Part shown: positions 1-7,917 of the stretch, piece after piece | How positions within the stretch are numbered: the first letter of the stretch is position 1 | Layout: each line of letters opens with the position of its first letter | Program-made: the position numbers and the translations under genes | DNA from: JAOPZW01 sp963803375 | Lineage (GTDB): Bacteria > Actinomycetota > Thermoleophilia > Solirubrobacterales > Solirubrobacteraceae | NCBI GenBank assembly: GCA_963803375.1 | Contig: CAWDMB010000017.1 | Span: 1 to 39,667, forward strand | Direction of reading: 5' to 3' | Length of the DNA: 39,667 nucleotides | The notes under the pieces: model-generated | Seen by the model: the letters and a program-made list of their open reading frames with translations, nothing else | What the model was told of the DNA's origin: nothing | The model's database searches: none

Positions 1-14
1 GATGACCCGCGCAA

Positions 15-20
15 TAGCGT
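15..20 (+). promoter_or_regulatory. -10 hexamer for CBS gene
   Basis: TAGCGT ends six bases before the ATG at 27, which places the expected transcription start at or next to the start codon. This is the leaderless arrangement seen at many genes in this window. No -35 can be judged because the window begins here. Confidence 0.45.
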
Positions 21-26
21 GGGACG

Positions 27-878
27 ATGTCCACCGCCGCGAACCACGCTCCGCTGACCGGCGTCAACGTGGCCGACGTCATGTCCCCCGGCCTGCTGGT
101 CTGCGCGCCGAGCACGGCCCTGCGCGCGGTGGCCGGGATGATGGTCGTGCACGAGGTCCACGCCGTCGCGCTCTCGGACGCTTCCGCAGGCCGGCCGGCA
201 GTCGTCACCGACCTCGATCTCGTCGGCGCCGCCACGGCGATCGACACGGCCGACGCTGCCGCCGTCGCGAGCGCGCCCGTGACCGTCGCACCGAGCGATC
301 CGCTGATGGCCGCGGCCGCCGCGATGGCCAAGCAGGGCCGGTCACACGTGCTCGTGCTCGAGTCCGGATCGGCCCACCCGGTCGGCATGCTGTCGACCCT
401 CGACATCGCCTCCGCGCTGGCCGGCCGCGACGCGCGCCTGACCCACACCCCGCGTCCCGCGCGACCGGCGATCAGCACCTCGAGGCTCGACCGCGTGGCC
501 GTCGCCAGCGCCATGCACCTCGGCGTCTTCGCCTGCCCACCCGACGCCAGCCTGCGCGAGGTCGCGGCGATCCTCGTCGACAACCGCGTGCACTGCGTCG
601 CCGTCGCCATGACGCCCGCACCCGCGTCGTGGAAGTTCATCACCGACGTGAGCGTGGCGCGCGCGGCGGCCACGGGCCGGGACGTGCGAGCCGCCGACCT
701 CGTCGGCGAGGCATCGTGGGTCGCGGGCGACGCGGCGCTCGACGAGGCGACCGCGCTGATGGTGGGCAAGGGCACCTCGCACCTGCTCGTGCTCGGCCGC
801 CACCAGCCCGTCGGCGTGCTCTCCACGCTGGACGTCATCAACGTCCTCGCCGTCGGCGTCGGCCGAGCGGCCGGGTGA
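27..878 (+). CDS. Four-CBS-domain protein
   Basis: This 283-residue cytosolic protein consists of two tandem CBS pairs (Bateman modules). The CBS motifs begin near residues 12, 82, 152 and 220. The second and fourth end in the typical VGMLSTLDI and VGVLSTLDV strands. CBS pairs bind adenine nucleotides and act as energy sensors; no catalytic or DNA-binding domain is attached. It lies upstream of a hydrogenase operon and near a universal stress protein. Mycobacterial DosR regulons also contain a CBS protein (Hrp1) and USPs, so a hypoxia or energy-stress role is a reasonable inference. The ATG was chosen because the CBS fold starts 12 residues later and a -10-like hexamer precedes it. Family call is firm; ligand and role are unknown. 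Confidence 0.85.
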   Translation: MSTAANHAPLTGVNVADVMSPGLLVCAPSTALRAVAGMMVVHEVHAVALSDASAGRPAVVTDLDLVGAATAIDTADAAAVASAPVTVAPSDPLMAAAAAMAKQGRSHVLVLESGSAHPVGMLSTLDIASALAGRDARLTHTPRPARPAISTSRLDRVAVASAMHLGVFACPPDASLREVAAILVDNRVHCVAVAMTPAPASWKFITDVSVARAAATGRDVRAADLVGEASWVAGDAALDEATALMVGKGTSHLLVLGRHQPVGVLSTLDVINVLAVGVGRAAG

Positions 879-939
879 TGGAAGCGCGTCGCACGACGCC
901 ACGCGCGGACAACCCGCAGCGCGCGCTCGCCGTTTGCCG

Positions 940-968
940 TTGAGCGCGTCGCCCGCGCGGCGTACGGT
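940..968 (+). promoter_or_regulatory. Promoter of hydrogenase operon
   Basis: TTGAGC (940-945) and TACGGT (963-968) are separated by 17 bases, a good sigma-70-type arrangement. The -10 ends 11 bases before the ATG at 980, so the leader would be only a few bases long. No DosR-like palindrome was found in the 100-base gap after the CBS gene. Confidence 0.5.
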
Positions 969-979
969 AGTCGTGTCGC

Positions 980-2140
980 ATGTCCTGCGCCCGGTCCGAC
1001 ACCGGTGGCCTCGTAGCGATCATCGATCGCGGGGTCCTGGACGAGCTGCTCGCCGCTCTGCGCCGGCGCGGCTTCACGGTGATCGGCCCCCACGTGCGAT
1101 CGCACGCGATCGTCTTCGACGAGCTGACGTCGGCCGCCGACCTGCCCGCCGGCTGGGTCGACGACCAGGAGGGCGGTTCCTACCGCCTGCGCCGCCGCGA
1201 CGACGAGGCCGTGTTCGCCCACGCCGTCGGCCACGACTCCCTGAAGCGGTATCTCTTCCCGCCGACGGTGGCGGTCTGGCGCGCGCGTCGCGGCGACGAC
1301 GGCGGGCTCGAGGTCCGGCCGCCCGCGCCGTCCCGGCGCTACGCCTTCGTCGGCGTGCGCTCCTGCGATCTGCACGCCGTGGCGATCCAGGACCGCGTGT
1401 TCCTCGGCGACCGCTACGTGGAGCCCGACTACGAGGCGCGCCGGCGCGACGCCTTCTTCGTCGCGGTCAACTGCGGGCGCGCCGGCGGGACGTGCTTCTG
1501 CACGTCGATGGGGACCGGACCGCGCGTCACCGGCGGCCACGACCTGGCCCTCACCGAGATCCTCGACGACGGCGGCCACCGCTTCCTCGTCGAGGTGGGC
1601 AGCGAACGCGGGGCCGACGTCCTCGCCGAGGTGCGCCACCGGCCCGCCCGCCGCGACGAGCGCGAGGCCGCGTCCGACGCGGTCGAGCGCACGCGGGCCT
1701 CCATGGGCCGCACGCTCGACACGACCGACCTGCGCGATCTGCTGCAGGCCAACGCCGAGCACCCGCGCTGGGACGACGTCGCCGGGCGCTGCCTGAGCTG
1801 CGGCAACTGCACCCTCGTGTGCCCGACGTGCTTCTGCAGCTCCCTGGAGGACACGACCGACCTCGCCGGCGTCGAGGCCGAGCACACGCGCGTGTGGGAG
1901 TCGTGCTTCACGCTCGAGCACTCCCACGTGTCCGGCGGCAGCGTGCGCCGCTCGGGACGGTCGCGCTACCGCCAATGGATGACGCACAAGCTCTCGACCT
2001 GGATCGACCAGTTCGGCGGCTCCGGATGCGTCGGCTGCGGGCGCTGCATCACGTGGTGCCCCGTGGCCATCGACATCACCGAGGAGACGGCGGCGATCCG
2101 CGCGACCGACGTCCGCGCGCGGGGCGATGCGGACGATTGA
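980..2140 (+). CDS. hydB: [NiFe] hydrogenase Fe-S (beta) subunit, group 3b type
   Basis: This 386-residue protein resembles HydB of sulfhydrogenases and AsrA of anaerobic sulfite reductase. It relays electrons between the FAD subunit and the hydrogenase core. The C-terminal third carries two ferredoxin-like [4Fe-4S] motifs: CLSCGNCTLVCP near residues 270-281 and CVGCGRCITWCP near 350-361. The N-terminal 250 residues match the family's shared region, with more cysteines around residues 128-175 (RSCDLHA, NCGRAGGTCFC). It opens a five-subunit operon and overlaps the next gene by 14 bases, which implies translational coupling. The ATG at 980 is the only sensible start before the conserved IIDRGVLDEL segment. 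Confidence is high for the family; the 3b assignment rests on the gene set. Confidence 0.85.
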   Translation: MSCARSDTGGLVAIIDRGVLDELLAALRRRGFTVIGPHVRSHAIVFDELTSAADLPAGWVDDQEGGSYRLRRRDDEAVFAHAVGHDSLKRYLFPPTVAVWRARRGDDGGLEVRPPAPSRRYAFVGVRSCDLHAVAIQDRVFLGDRYVEPDYEARRRDAFFVAVNCGRAGGTCFCTSMGTGPRVTGGHDLALTEILDDGGHRFLVEVGSERGADVLAEVRHRPARRDEREAASDAVERTRASMGRTLDTTDLRDLLQANAEHPRWDDVAGRCLSCGNCTLVCPTCFCSSLEDTTDLAGVEAEHTRVWESCFTLEHSHVSGGSVRRSGRSRYRQWMTHKLSTWIDQFGGSGCVGCGRCITWCPVAIDITEETAAIRATDVRARGDADD

Positions 2141-2594
2141 GGAGCTCGTGGCCGAGGTCGGCGCGCTGCAGGCGCTGGCGCCCGAGCACCGCGACACCAT
2201 CGCCGGTTGCGCGCGCAACCGTGTCTGCGAGCCCGGCGAGCACATCATGCGCGAGGGCGATCCCGCCGACGCGTTCTTCCTCGTCCGCAGGGGCACCGTG
2301 GCCGTCGAGACCACGGTCCCGGGCCGCGGCGCGACCACGGTCGAGACGCTCCACGACGGCGACGTGCTGGGCTGGTCGTGGCTCGTGCCCCCGTACCGCG
2401 ACGCGTTCGACGCCCGCGCGCTCGGGATCGTCCACCTCCTCGAGCTCGACGCCGCCTGCCTGCGCGGCAAGTGCGAGCGCGACCCGAGGCTGGGCTACGC
2501 TCTGCTGCGGCTGCTCGCGCTGGTCTTTGCCGAGCGGCTCAAGGACGCGCGCCTGCGGCTGCTCGACCTCTACGGGACCGTGCCGGCCGCGTGA
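2127..2594 (+). CDS. Cyclic-nucleotide-binding-fold protein in hydrogenase operon
   Basis: This 155-residue protein has a single cNMP-binding beta-roll, seen in the segment PGEHIMREGDPADAFFLVRRG near residues 33-53 and the following GDVLG turn. The C-terminal helix (residues 125-150) is too short for the Crp helix-turn-helix, so it is not a transcription factor. The expected phosphate-binding cassette is replaced by a GWSWLVPPYRDAFDA segment, so cNMP binding is doubtful. It sits between the beta and gamma subunits, overlapping both (14 and 4 bases). It is therefore made with them and probably acts as an accessory or regulatory subunit. Similar small CNB proteins occur in some actinobacterial group 3b operons (general knowledge). 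Confidence 0.8.
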   Translation: MRTIEELVAEVGALQALAPEHRDTIAGCARNRVCEPGEHIMREGDPADAFFLVRRGTVAVETTVPGRGATTVETLHDGDVLGWSWLVPPYRDAFDARALGIVHLLELDAACLRGKCERDPRLGYALLRLLALVFAERLKDARLRLLDLYGTVPAA

Positions 2595-3430
2595 GCGGGT
2601 CCGTCGGAAACCACACCCCCGCGCCGTTCCGGGTGACCGACCGCCGCCGTGAGACCCACGACACGTGGACGCTGAACCTCGAGCCCTGCGTCACCGACGC
2701 GGGCGGCCTGCCCGCGTTCGCCCCGGGGCAGTTCGCGATGCTCTACGCCTTCGGCGCCGGCGAGGCGCCCGTCTCCGTGAGCGCCGTCTCGGCGGGCGAC
2801 GGGCTCGTCCACACCGTCCGGGCCGTGGGCGCGACGACGCGCGCCATCAGCGGGTCCCGGCCCGGCGACGTCCTCGGCGTGCGGGGCCCGTTCGGCGTCG
2901 CCTGGCCGCTGGCCGAGGCGGCCGGCCACGACGTCGTCGTGATCGCGGGCGGCATCGGTCTCGCTCCGCTGCGCCCGGTCGTCCACGAGCTGCTCGCGCA
3001 CCGCGCGCGCTACGGGAGCGTGAGCGTGCTCATCGGCGGGCGCTCCCCGCCGGAGCTCCCCTACGCCGCGGAGATCGGGCGGTGGCGGGCGCGGCGCGAC
3101 GTCGCGGTCGAGGTCACGGTCGACGCGGCGCCGGCGGACTGGAGCGGCCGCGTCGGCGTGGTGACGCGCCTGATCCGCGGCGCGGCGTTCGCGGCGGGGC
3201 GCGCCGTGGCGATGATGTGCGGGCCCGAGGTGATGATGCGGTTCGCGGCGGCGGCGCTGCGTGATCGCGGCGTCCCGGACCGGCGGGTGTGGATGTCGCT
3301 CGAGCGCAGCATGCAGTGCGCGGTCGGCCACTGCGGCCACTGCCAGCTCGGGCCGCTGTTCGTGTGCAAGGACGGGCCGGTGTTCCGCGCCGACGCCGTC
3401 GGCGCGCTGATGCGGGTGCCCGAGCTGTGA
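2591..3430 (+). CDS. hydG: Hydrogenase FAD/NAD(P)-binding (gamma) subunit
   Basis: This 279-residue ferredoxin-NADP reductase-type subunit exchanges electrons between NAD(P)H and the Fe-S relay. An FAD-binding beta-barrel (residues 1-105) is followed by a nucleotide-binding domain with GGIGLAPLRP near residue 120 and MMCGPEVMM near 210. The C-terminus holds a CX4CX2CX7C cluster (C-AVGH-C-GH-C, then C) near residues 243-259, as in dihydroorotate dehydrogenase electron-transfer subunits, for a [2Fe-2S] centre. The GTG at 2591 overlaps the previous stop in a GTGA, and the protein from there matches family length, so longer readings upstream are rejected. It overlaps the delta gene by 4 bases. 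Confidence 0.88.
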   Translation: MSGSVGNHTPAPFRVTDRRRETHDTWTLNLEPCVTDAGGLPAFAPGQFAMLYAFGAGEAPVSVSAVSAGDGLVHTVRAVGATTRAISGSRPGDVLGVRGPFGVAWPLAEAAGHDVVVIAGGIGLAPLRPVVHELLAHRARYGSVSVLIGGRSPPELPYAAEIGRWRARRDVAVEVTVDAAPADWSGRVGVVTRLIRGAAFAAGRAVAMMCGPEVMMRFAAAALRDRGVPDRRVWMSLERSMQCAVGHCGHCQLGPLFVCKDGPVFRADAVGALMRVPEL

Positions 3431-4212
3431 GCGCGCCGCGCGCCCGCCGCCGATCGCTCGCCGTGTGGAAGTTCGCGTCCTGCGACGGCTGCCAGCTGTC
3501 GCTCCTCAACTGCGAGGAGGACCTGCTGGCGCTCGCCGGCGAGATCGACATCGCCTACTTCCTCGAGGCCGGAAGCGCGCGCGACGAGCGCCGCTACGAC
3601 GTGTCGATCGTCGAGGGCTCGATCACGACCCCGGACGACGCCGAGCGCATCCGCGACATCCGCGCGCGGTCGCGCCGGCTCATCGCCATTGGCGCGTGCG
3701 CGACCGCCGGGGGGATCCAGGCCCTGCGCAACTTCGCCGACGTCGACGGCTTCGTCGCGCTGGTCTACGCGAGCCCCGAGTACATCCGCTCGCTGCAGGA
3801 CTCCACGCCGGCCGGCGTGCACGTGCCCGTCGACTTCGAGCTGCAGGGCTGCCCGCCCGACAAGGGCCAGCTGCTCGAGGTGATCTCGGCCTATCTCAAC
3901 GAGCGCCGCCCCGCGATCGGCGCCCACAGCGTGTGCGTGGAGTGCAAGCGGGCGGGCAACGTCTGCGTCATGGTCGCGCACGGGACGCCGTGCCTCGGTC
4001 CCGTGACGCACGCGGGCTGCGGCGCGCTGTGCCCGTCCTACCACCGCGGCTGCTACGGCTGCTTCGGCCCGATGGAGGCGCCCAACACCGGGTCGCTGGC
4101 CGGGTGGCTGGCCCGGCACGGCATGCCCGAGCGCGACGTCGTGCGGCTCTACCGCACCTTCTACGCCGGGGCGCCGGCGTTTCGGGCAGAGAGCGAGGCG
4201 CGCGACGGCTGA
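3427..4212 (+). CDS. hydD: [NiFe] hydrogenase small (delta) subunit
   Basis: This 261-residue protein belongs to the NADH:ubiquinone oxidoreductase 20-kDa/hydrogenase small-subunit family and carries the proximal [4Fe-4S] cluster. The cluster ligands are visible as CDGC near residues 18-21, GACATAGG near 95 and GCPPDKGQ near 140. A cysteine-rich tail (residues 168-225, including CVECKR and GCYGCFGP) fits one or two further clusters. The GTG at 3427 overlaps the previous stop. The short N-terminus before WKFASCDGCQ is typical of group 3 enzymes, which lack the Tat signal of membrane-bound uptake hydrogenases, so the enzyme should be cytoplasmic. Confidence 0.88.
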   Translation: MSAPRARRRSLAVWKFASCDGCQLSLLNCEEDLLALAGEIDIAYFLEAGSARDERRYDVSIVEGSITTPDDAERIRDIRARSRRLIAIGACATAGGIQALRNFADVDGFVALVYASPEYIRSLQDSTPAGVHVPVDFELQGCPPDKGQLLEVISAYLNERRPAIGAHSVCVECKRAGNVCVMVAHGTPCLGPVTHAGCGALCPSYHRGCYGCFGPMEAPNTGSLAGWLARHGMPERDVVRLYRTFYAGAPAFRAESEARDG

Positions 4213-5494
4213 GCGCGAGATCGTCACGTCGGCGCTCGCCCGGGTCGAAGGCGAGGGGGCGATGCACGTCCGCCTGCGCGACGGGCGGGTCGAGGACGTG
4301 CGCCTGCGGATCTACGAGCCGCCGCGGTTCTTCGAGGCCTTCCTGCGCGGACGGCGCTTCACGGAGGTGCCGGACATCACGGCGCGGATCTGCGGCATCT
4401 GCCCCGTCGCCTACCAGGTCAGCTCGATCGCCGCGATGGAGGACGCCTGCGGCGTGCTCGTGCCCGCGGGCGTGCGCGCCCTGCGGCGCGCGCTGTACTG
4501 CGGCGAGTGGGTCGAGAGCCACGCGCTGCACGTGTTCATGCTCCACGCGCCGGACTTCCTGGGCTACGAGAGCGCGTTCGCGATCGCCCGTGATCACGGC
4601 CGGGTCGTCGAGCGGGCGCTGCGACTCAAGCGCGCGGGGAACGCGCTGATGCGGGTCATCGGCGGCCGCGAGATCCATCCGGTCAACATGCGCGTGGGCG
4701 GCTTCTACCGGGCGCCCTCGCGGGCGGAGCTCGCGCCGGTGGTCGAGGAGCTCAAGCAGGCGCGCGAGCTCGCGCGCGAGGCGGTGGCCTGGACCGCGTC
4801 GCTGCCCTGCCCCGACGTCGAGGAGGACTTCGTCTTCGTCGCCCTGCGCGACGAGGGCCGATATGCGGTCGAGGGCGGGCGCCTTGCCTCGAGCACCGGC
4901 CTGACGCTGGATCCATCCGCGTTCGCCGCCCACGTCGTCGAGCACCAGGTGCCCCATTCCACGGCGCTGCACGCGCGCCTGCGCGACGGGACGTCGTACC
5001 TGGTCGGCCCGCTCGCGCGGTACGCGCTCAACCGTGACGCGCTGCCGGCGCTCGCGCGCGAGGCGGCCGACGCTGCGGGCCTCGAGCCGGTCTGCCGCAA
5101 CCCGTTTCGCAGCATCGTCGTGCGTTGCGTCGAGATCCTCTTCGCGGTCGACGAGGCCCTGCGGCTGCTCGAGGGCTACGAGCCCCCCGACCCGCCCTTC
5201 GTCGGCGTCGAGCCGCAGGCGGCCGTGGGCTGCGGCTGGAGCGAGGCTCCGCGGGGTCTGCTCTGGCACCGCTACGAGATCGACGACGCAGGCACGATCC
5301 TCGACGCGAAGATCCTGCCGCCGACCTCGCAGAACCAGGGCCGCATCGAGCAGAGCCTGCACGCGTTCGTCGCTCGCCACGCGGACCTCGGCGACGACGA
5401 GCTGCGACATCGCTGCGAGCAGGCGATCCGCAGCTTCGATCCCTGCATCTCCTGCGCGACGCACTTCCTGCGCCTCGAGGTCGAGCGGGCATGA
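4205..5494 (+). CDS. hydA: [NiFe] hydrogenase large (alpha) subunit; start uncertain
   Basis: This is the catalytic subunit, about 420-429 residues. The two nickel-binding motifs are intact: RICGIC near residue 61 and DPCISCATH near residue 411. A short C-terminal tail after the last motif could be removed by the protease encoded next. The start is unusual. The conserved N-terminal ARVEGEG motif is coded just upstream of the first ATG (4262), but no ATG, GTG or TTG precedes it in frame for more than 60 bases. The listed start is an ACG at 4205 with GAGG six bases upstream, overlapping the delta stop by 8 bases. ATC at 4220 is an alternative. A T-to-C change from ATG, by mutation or sequencing error, would explain this. 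Family call certain; start poor. Confidence 0.8.
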   Translation, partial: TAEREIVTSALARVEGEGAMHVRLRDGRVEDVRLRIYEPPRFFEAFLRGRRFTEVPDITARICGICPVAYQVSSIAAMEDACGVLVPAGVRALRRALYCGEWVESHALHVFMLHAPDFLGYESAFAIARDHGRVVERALRLKRAGNALMRVIGGREIHPVNMRVGGFYRAPSRAELAPVVEELKQARELAREAVAWTASLPCPDVEEDFVFVALRDEGRYAVEGGRLASSTGLTLDPSAFAAHVVEHQVPHSTALHARLRDGTSYLVGPLARYALNRDALPALAREAADAAGLEPVCRNPFRSIVVRCVEILFAVDEALRLLEGYEPPDPPFVGVEPQAAVGCGWSEAPRGLLWHRYEIDDAGTILDAKILPPTSQNQGRIEQSLHAFVARHADLGDDELRHRCEQAIRSFDPCISCATHFLRLEVERA

Positions 5495-5937
5495 TCGTGA
5501 TCGGCGTCGGCAACGCCTGGCGCGGCGACGACGCGGCCGGGCTCATGGTCGCGCGCCGGCTGCGGGGTACGGTCGCCGCCCGCGAGCAGGAGGGCGACGG
5601 CACCGGCCTGCTCGAGGCCTGGGCGGGCGCGCGGCACGTCGTCGTCGTCGACGCCGCGGCACGCGACGCGGCGCCGGGAAGCGTCCGCCGCTTCGACGCG
5701 CGCGCGGCGCCGCTGCCCGCGCGCTTCCTGCGCTCGTCCACGCACGCCTTCGGCGTCGCGGACGCCGTCGAACTGGCCCGCGCCCTCGATCGGCTGCCCG
5801 AACGACTCGAGGTCTACGCGATCGAGGGCGCGAGCTTCGCCGCCGGAGCCCCTCTGAGCGCGGCGGTGGCCGCGGCGATCGACGAGCTGGCGGACCGCCT
5901 CGCCGCCGAGGCCGCCGGCGAATCGGGTCGCTCGTAG
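5491..5937 (+). CDS. Hydrogenase maturation endopeptidase
   Basis: This 148-residue protein is a HyaD/HybD/HycI-type protease, which trims the large-subunit C-terminus after nickel insertion. The signature GVGNAWRGDDAAG at residues 5-17, the VVVVDAAA strand near 50-57 and the STHAFGV segment near 85 hold the residues that bind nickel in the family (one acidic residue after GN, Asp, His). In the first motif the usual Glu/Asp position is DD. The ATG overlaps the large-subunit stop (ATGA), so it is the last gene of the operon. Its presence fits the cleavable tail after the DPCISCATH motif. No other maturation genes (hypA-F) are in the window, so they must be elsewhere. Confidence 0.85.
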   Translation: MIVIGVGNAWRGDDAAGLMVARRLRGTVAAREQEGDGTGLLEAWAGARHVVVVDAAARDAAPGSVRRFDARAAPLPARFLRSSTHAFGVADAVELARALDRLPERLEVYAIEGASFAAGAPLSAAVAAAIDELADRLAAEAAGESGRS

Positions 5938-5953
5938 CGCGCCGCAGCGGCGG

Positions 5954-5967
5954 GCCGGCGGGCCGGC
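5954..5967 (+). terminator. Short GC hairpin after hydrogenase operon
   Basis: GCCGGC-GG-GCCGGC is a perfect inverted repeat 17 bases after the maturation-protease stop. It has no T-tract, so at most it is a weak or factor-dependent terminator. The rest of the 176-base gap holds an eight-G run near 6001-6008 and the USP -10 site. Confidence 0.2.
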
Positions 5968-6099
5968 GGCTGGACGCGGGCGTTAGCGGCGTGACCGTGC
6001 GGGGGGGGCGGCGTGTTCGGTGGGCGTCCCGCGGAGTCTCGGGTGGCTTGTCGGTGGGGGTCCGTGGAGATCACCGATGTCTGGGGGTCGGCGCGCACG

Positions 6100-6105
6100 T
6101 AGCGT
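6100..6105 (+). promoter_or_regulatory. -10 hexamer for universal stress gene
   Basis: TAGCGT ends eight bases before the ATG at 6114, consistent with a leaderless message. No recognisable -35 was found 16-19 bases upstream. Confidence 0.4.
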
Positions 6106-6113
6106 CACGGGTC

Positions 6114-7040
6114 ATGTTCGGGAGGATCATCGTGGGTTGCGACGGGTTTGAGCGGGGGCGCAACGCCGTGGCGCTGGCGAGCGTGCTCGCGGAGGCGACG
6201 GGTGCGCAGCTGCTGCTGCTGGTGGCGGCCTACGCGCTCGGTCCGGTGCCGCCGCCGGAGAGCTATCGCGAGCAGCGCCGGCGAATCGAGCGCGCGATTC
6301 GCGGGGTCCGCGACGAGCTCGCTCCGCGCGCGCTGACGGCGACGGTCGCGGCGCTCTCGCCCGCGCATGCGCTGCGTCACGTCGCCGAGCGCGAGCACGC
6401 CGACCTGATCGTCGTCGGCAGGCGCCGGCGCTCGCGGCTCGAGCGCGCGCTCGAGAGCGACCACGCGCTGCAGGTGCTGCACGGGGCGCCGTGCGCGGTC
6501 GCGATCGTCCCCGACGACGCCGCCGCGCCCGCGGCGCTGGCGCGGATCGCCGTCGGCTTCGACGGCTCGCCCGAGGCGCGCGCCGCGCTCGCGCTCGCGG
6601 CCGAGCTCGCGCGGCGGACCGGCGCGCGCCTGGAGCTGCTCGCGGCCGTCCCCGACCGCCTCCCGGTCTGGTCGACGGGGTTCGCGTTCGGCTACCCGGC
6701 GCTGTCCGCGCCGCAGCTCGAGCAGCCGGAGCTGCTCGAGCCGGCGCGCCGCCGCGCCGAGGAGCAGCTGCGCTGGGTCGCGCGCGACCTCGACGACGTC
6801 GACGCCGGCTACCGCGTCGTCGCCGGCGAGCCCGCCGACGTCCTCGCCGACGCCACCGCCACGACCGACCTCGTCGTCGTCGGCTCGCGCCGCTGGGGCA
6901 TGGTGCGGCGGCTCGTGCTCGGCAGCACGTCCGAGGCCACGGCACGGCGCTGCCGCGGTCCGATCCTCGTCGTCCCGCGCGCCGCCGAGCCCGCCGAGCC
7001 CGCCCCCGAGATCAACCACGAGACGACAGCGACGACATAG
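6114..7040 (+). CDS. Tandem universal stress protein
   Basis: This 308-residue protein is two UspA folds in tandem (about residues 1-140 and 145-295), with a disordered acidic tail. Each half begins with the typical first strand (RIIVGCDGF, RIAVGFDGS). In the second half, VVVGSRRWGMVRRLVLGST resembles the ATP-binding loop GX2GX9G(S/T), although an arginine replaces one glycine. The equivalent segment of the first half (VVGRRRRSRLERALES) has lost the glycines. Only the C-terminal half may therefore bind ATP. Position next to a hydrogenase operon and CBS gene parallels hypoxia-induced USPs of mycobacteria; this is inference. The ATG follows a -10-like site by eight bases. Confidence 0.85.
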   Translation: MFGRIIVGCDGFERGRNAVALASVLAEATGAQLLLLVAAYALGPVPPPESYREQRRRIERAIRGVRDELAPRALTATVAALSPAHALRHVAEREHADLIVVGRRRRSRLERALESDHALQVLHGAPCAVAIVPDDAAAPAALARIAVGFDGSPEARAALALAAELARRTGARLELLAAVPDRLPVWSTGFAFGYPALSAPQLEQPELLEPARRRAEEQLRWVARDLDDVDAGYRVVAGEPADVLADATATTDLVVVGSRRWGMVRRLVLGSTSEATARRCRGPILVVPRAAEPAEPAPEINHETTATT

Positions 7041-7106
7041 CCGCGGAGCCTCCGACCGCAAAGCGCCCCGCAAGATCTCGCGACGCCGGACGCTATCGCC
7101 CGAGCC

Positions 7107-7730
7107 TCATGCCGAGGGCTCGAGCTCGAACGACCCGTGCGCCGGCTCTCCGGCCGGCTCGTAGACGTGGACCGCGACACCGGTGCTCGTCGTCTGGCTG
7201 TCGACGAGGCGCAGCGCTGTCGGCCTCACGCCGTCCGCGAACAGGCGCCGGCCGCGGCCCAGCACCACCGGAAAGGTCAACAGCCGGTACTCGTCGATCA
7301 GCGCGTGCTGCATGAGCGTCCGGGCGAGCACGCCGCTTCCGTGCACCTGGAGCTCGCGGCCGGGCCGGCGCTTGAGCTCGGAGACCTGCTCCGCGACATC
7401 GCCGGCGAGCAGCGTCGAGCCGTCCCAGGTGAGCTCGCTCAACGTCTTCGACGCGACGAACTTGGGCAGCGTGTTGAGCCGGCTGGCAACCGGGTCGTCC
7501 GGATCGGTGACCCGCGGCCAGTACGCCGCGAAGATCTCGTAGGTCCAGCGCCCGAGCAGGAACGCGTCGGCCGCGGCGAACCACTGCGCGACGAATCGGC
7601 CCCCGTCGGCGTCGAAGTACGGGACGAGCCAGCCGCCGTCCTCGAAGCCGCCGCGGCGATCCTCGTCAGGCCCGCCGGGGCCCTGCATCACCCCGTCCAG
7701 GGTCAGGAAGGTGGTCATCGTCAGTCGCAT
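7107..7730 (-). CDS. RibD/DHFR-like reductase
   Basis: This 207-residue protein belongs to the RibD C-terminal/dihydrofolate-reductase-like family (YyaP type), probable NADPH-dependent reductases of mostly unknown substrate. Family signs are TTFLTLDGVMQGPG at residues 5-18, FLLGRWTYEIFAAYW near 60 and the nucleotide-binding strand LQVHGSGVLARTL near 127. The second of two ATGs was chosen because AAGGAG lies seven bases before it, while it is only one base from the first ATG (7736). It ends 66 bases from the convergent USP gene and is divergent from the DivIVA-like gene. Confidence 0.78.
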   Translation of the reverse strand: MRLTMTTFLTLDGVMQGPGGPDEDRRGGFEDGGWLVPYFDADGGRFVAQWFAAADAFLLGRWTYEIFAAYWPRVTDPDDPVASRLNTLPKFVASKTLSELTWDGSTLLAGDVAEQVSELKRRPGRELQVHGSGVLARTLMQHALIDEYRLLTFPVVLGRGRRLFADGVRPTALRLVDSQTTSTGVAVHVYEPAGEPAHGSFELEPSA

Positions 7731-7917
7731 GCGCATGCTCCTTCGGTCGCGGTCGCGGTTCGGTGCTCACCACTGCGTCGAACGAGCAGGGCGGACATCG
7801 ACACGGTCCACACCCGTCGCCGTCCTAACTCCATTGCCTCTCAGGAGCCGTCTGCGGAGGGCCTTCGCTACGCGTCGACGGGCAGGACTCCTGGCGGGTG
7901 CTGCGAAACTGCGCCAC

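Noticed and set aside
2..943. Long Arg-rich open frame overlapping the CBS gene
   Set aside because: It is the +1 shadow of a high-GC gene: extreme Arg/Pro content, no motif, while the other frame gives a clean four-CBS protein. Similar shadows across the window were dropped for the same reason.
5954..6010. GC hairpins and an eight-G run as a regulatory RNA or G-quadruplex
   Set aside because: Only one long G run is present, and short GC palindromes are expected by chance at this base composition.
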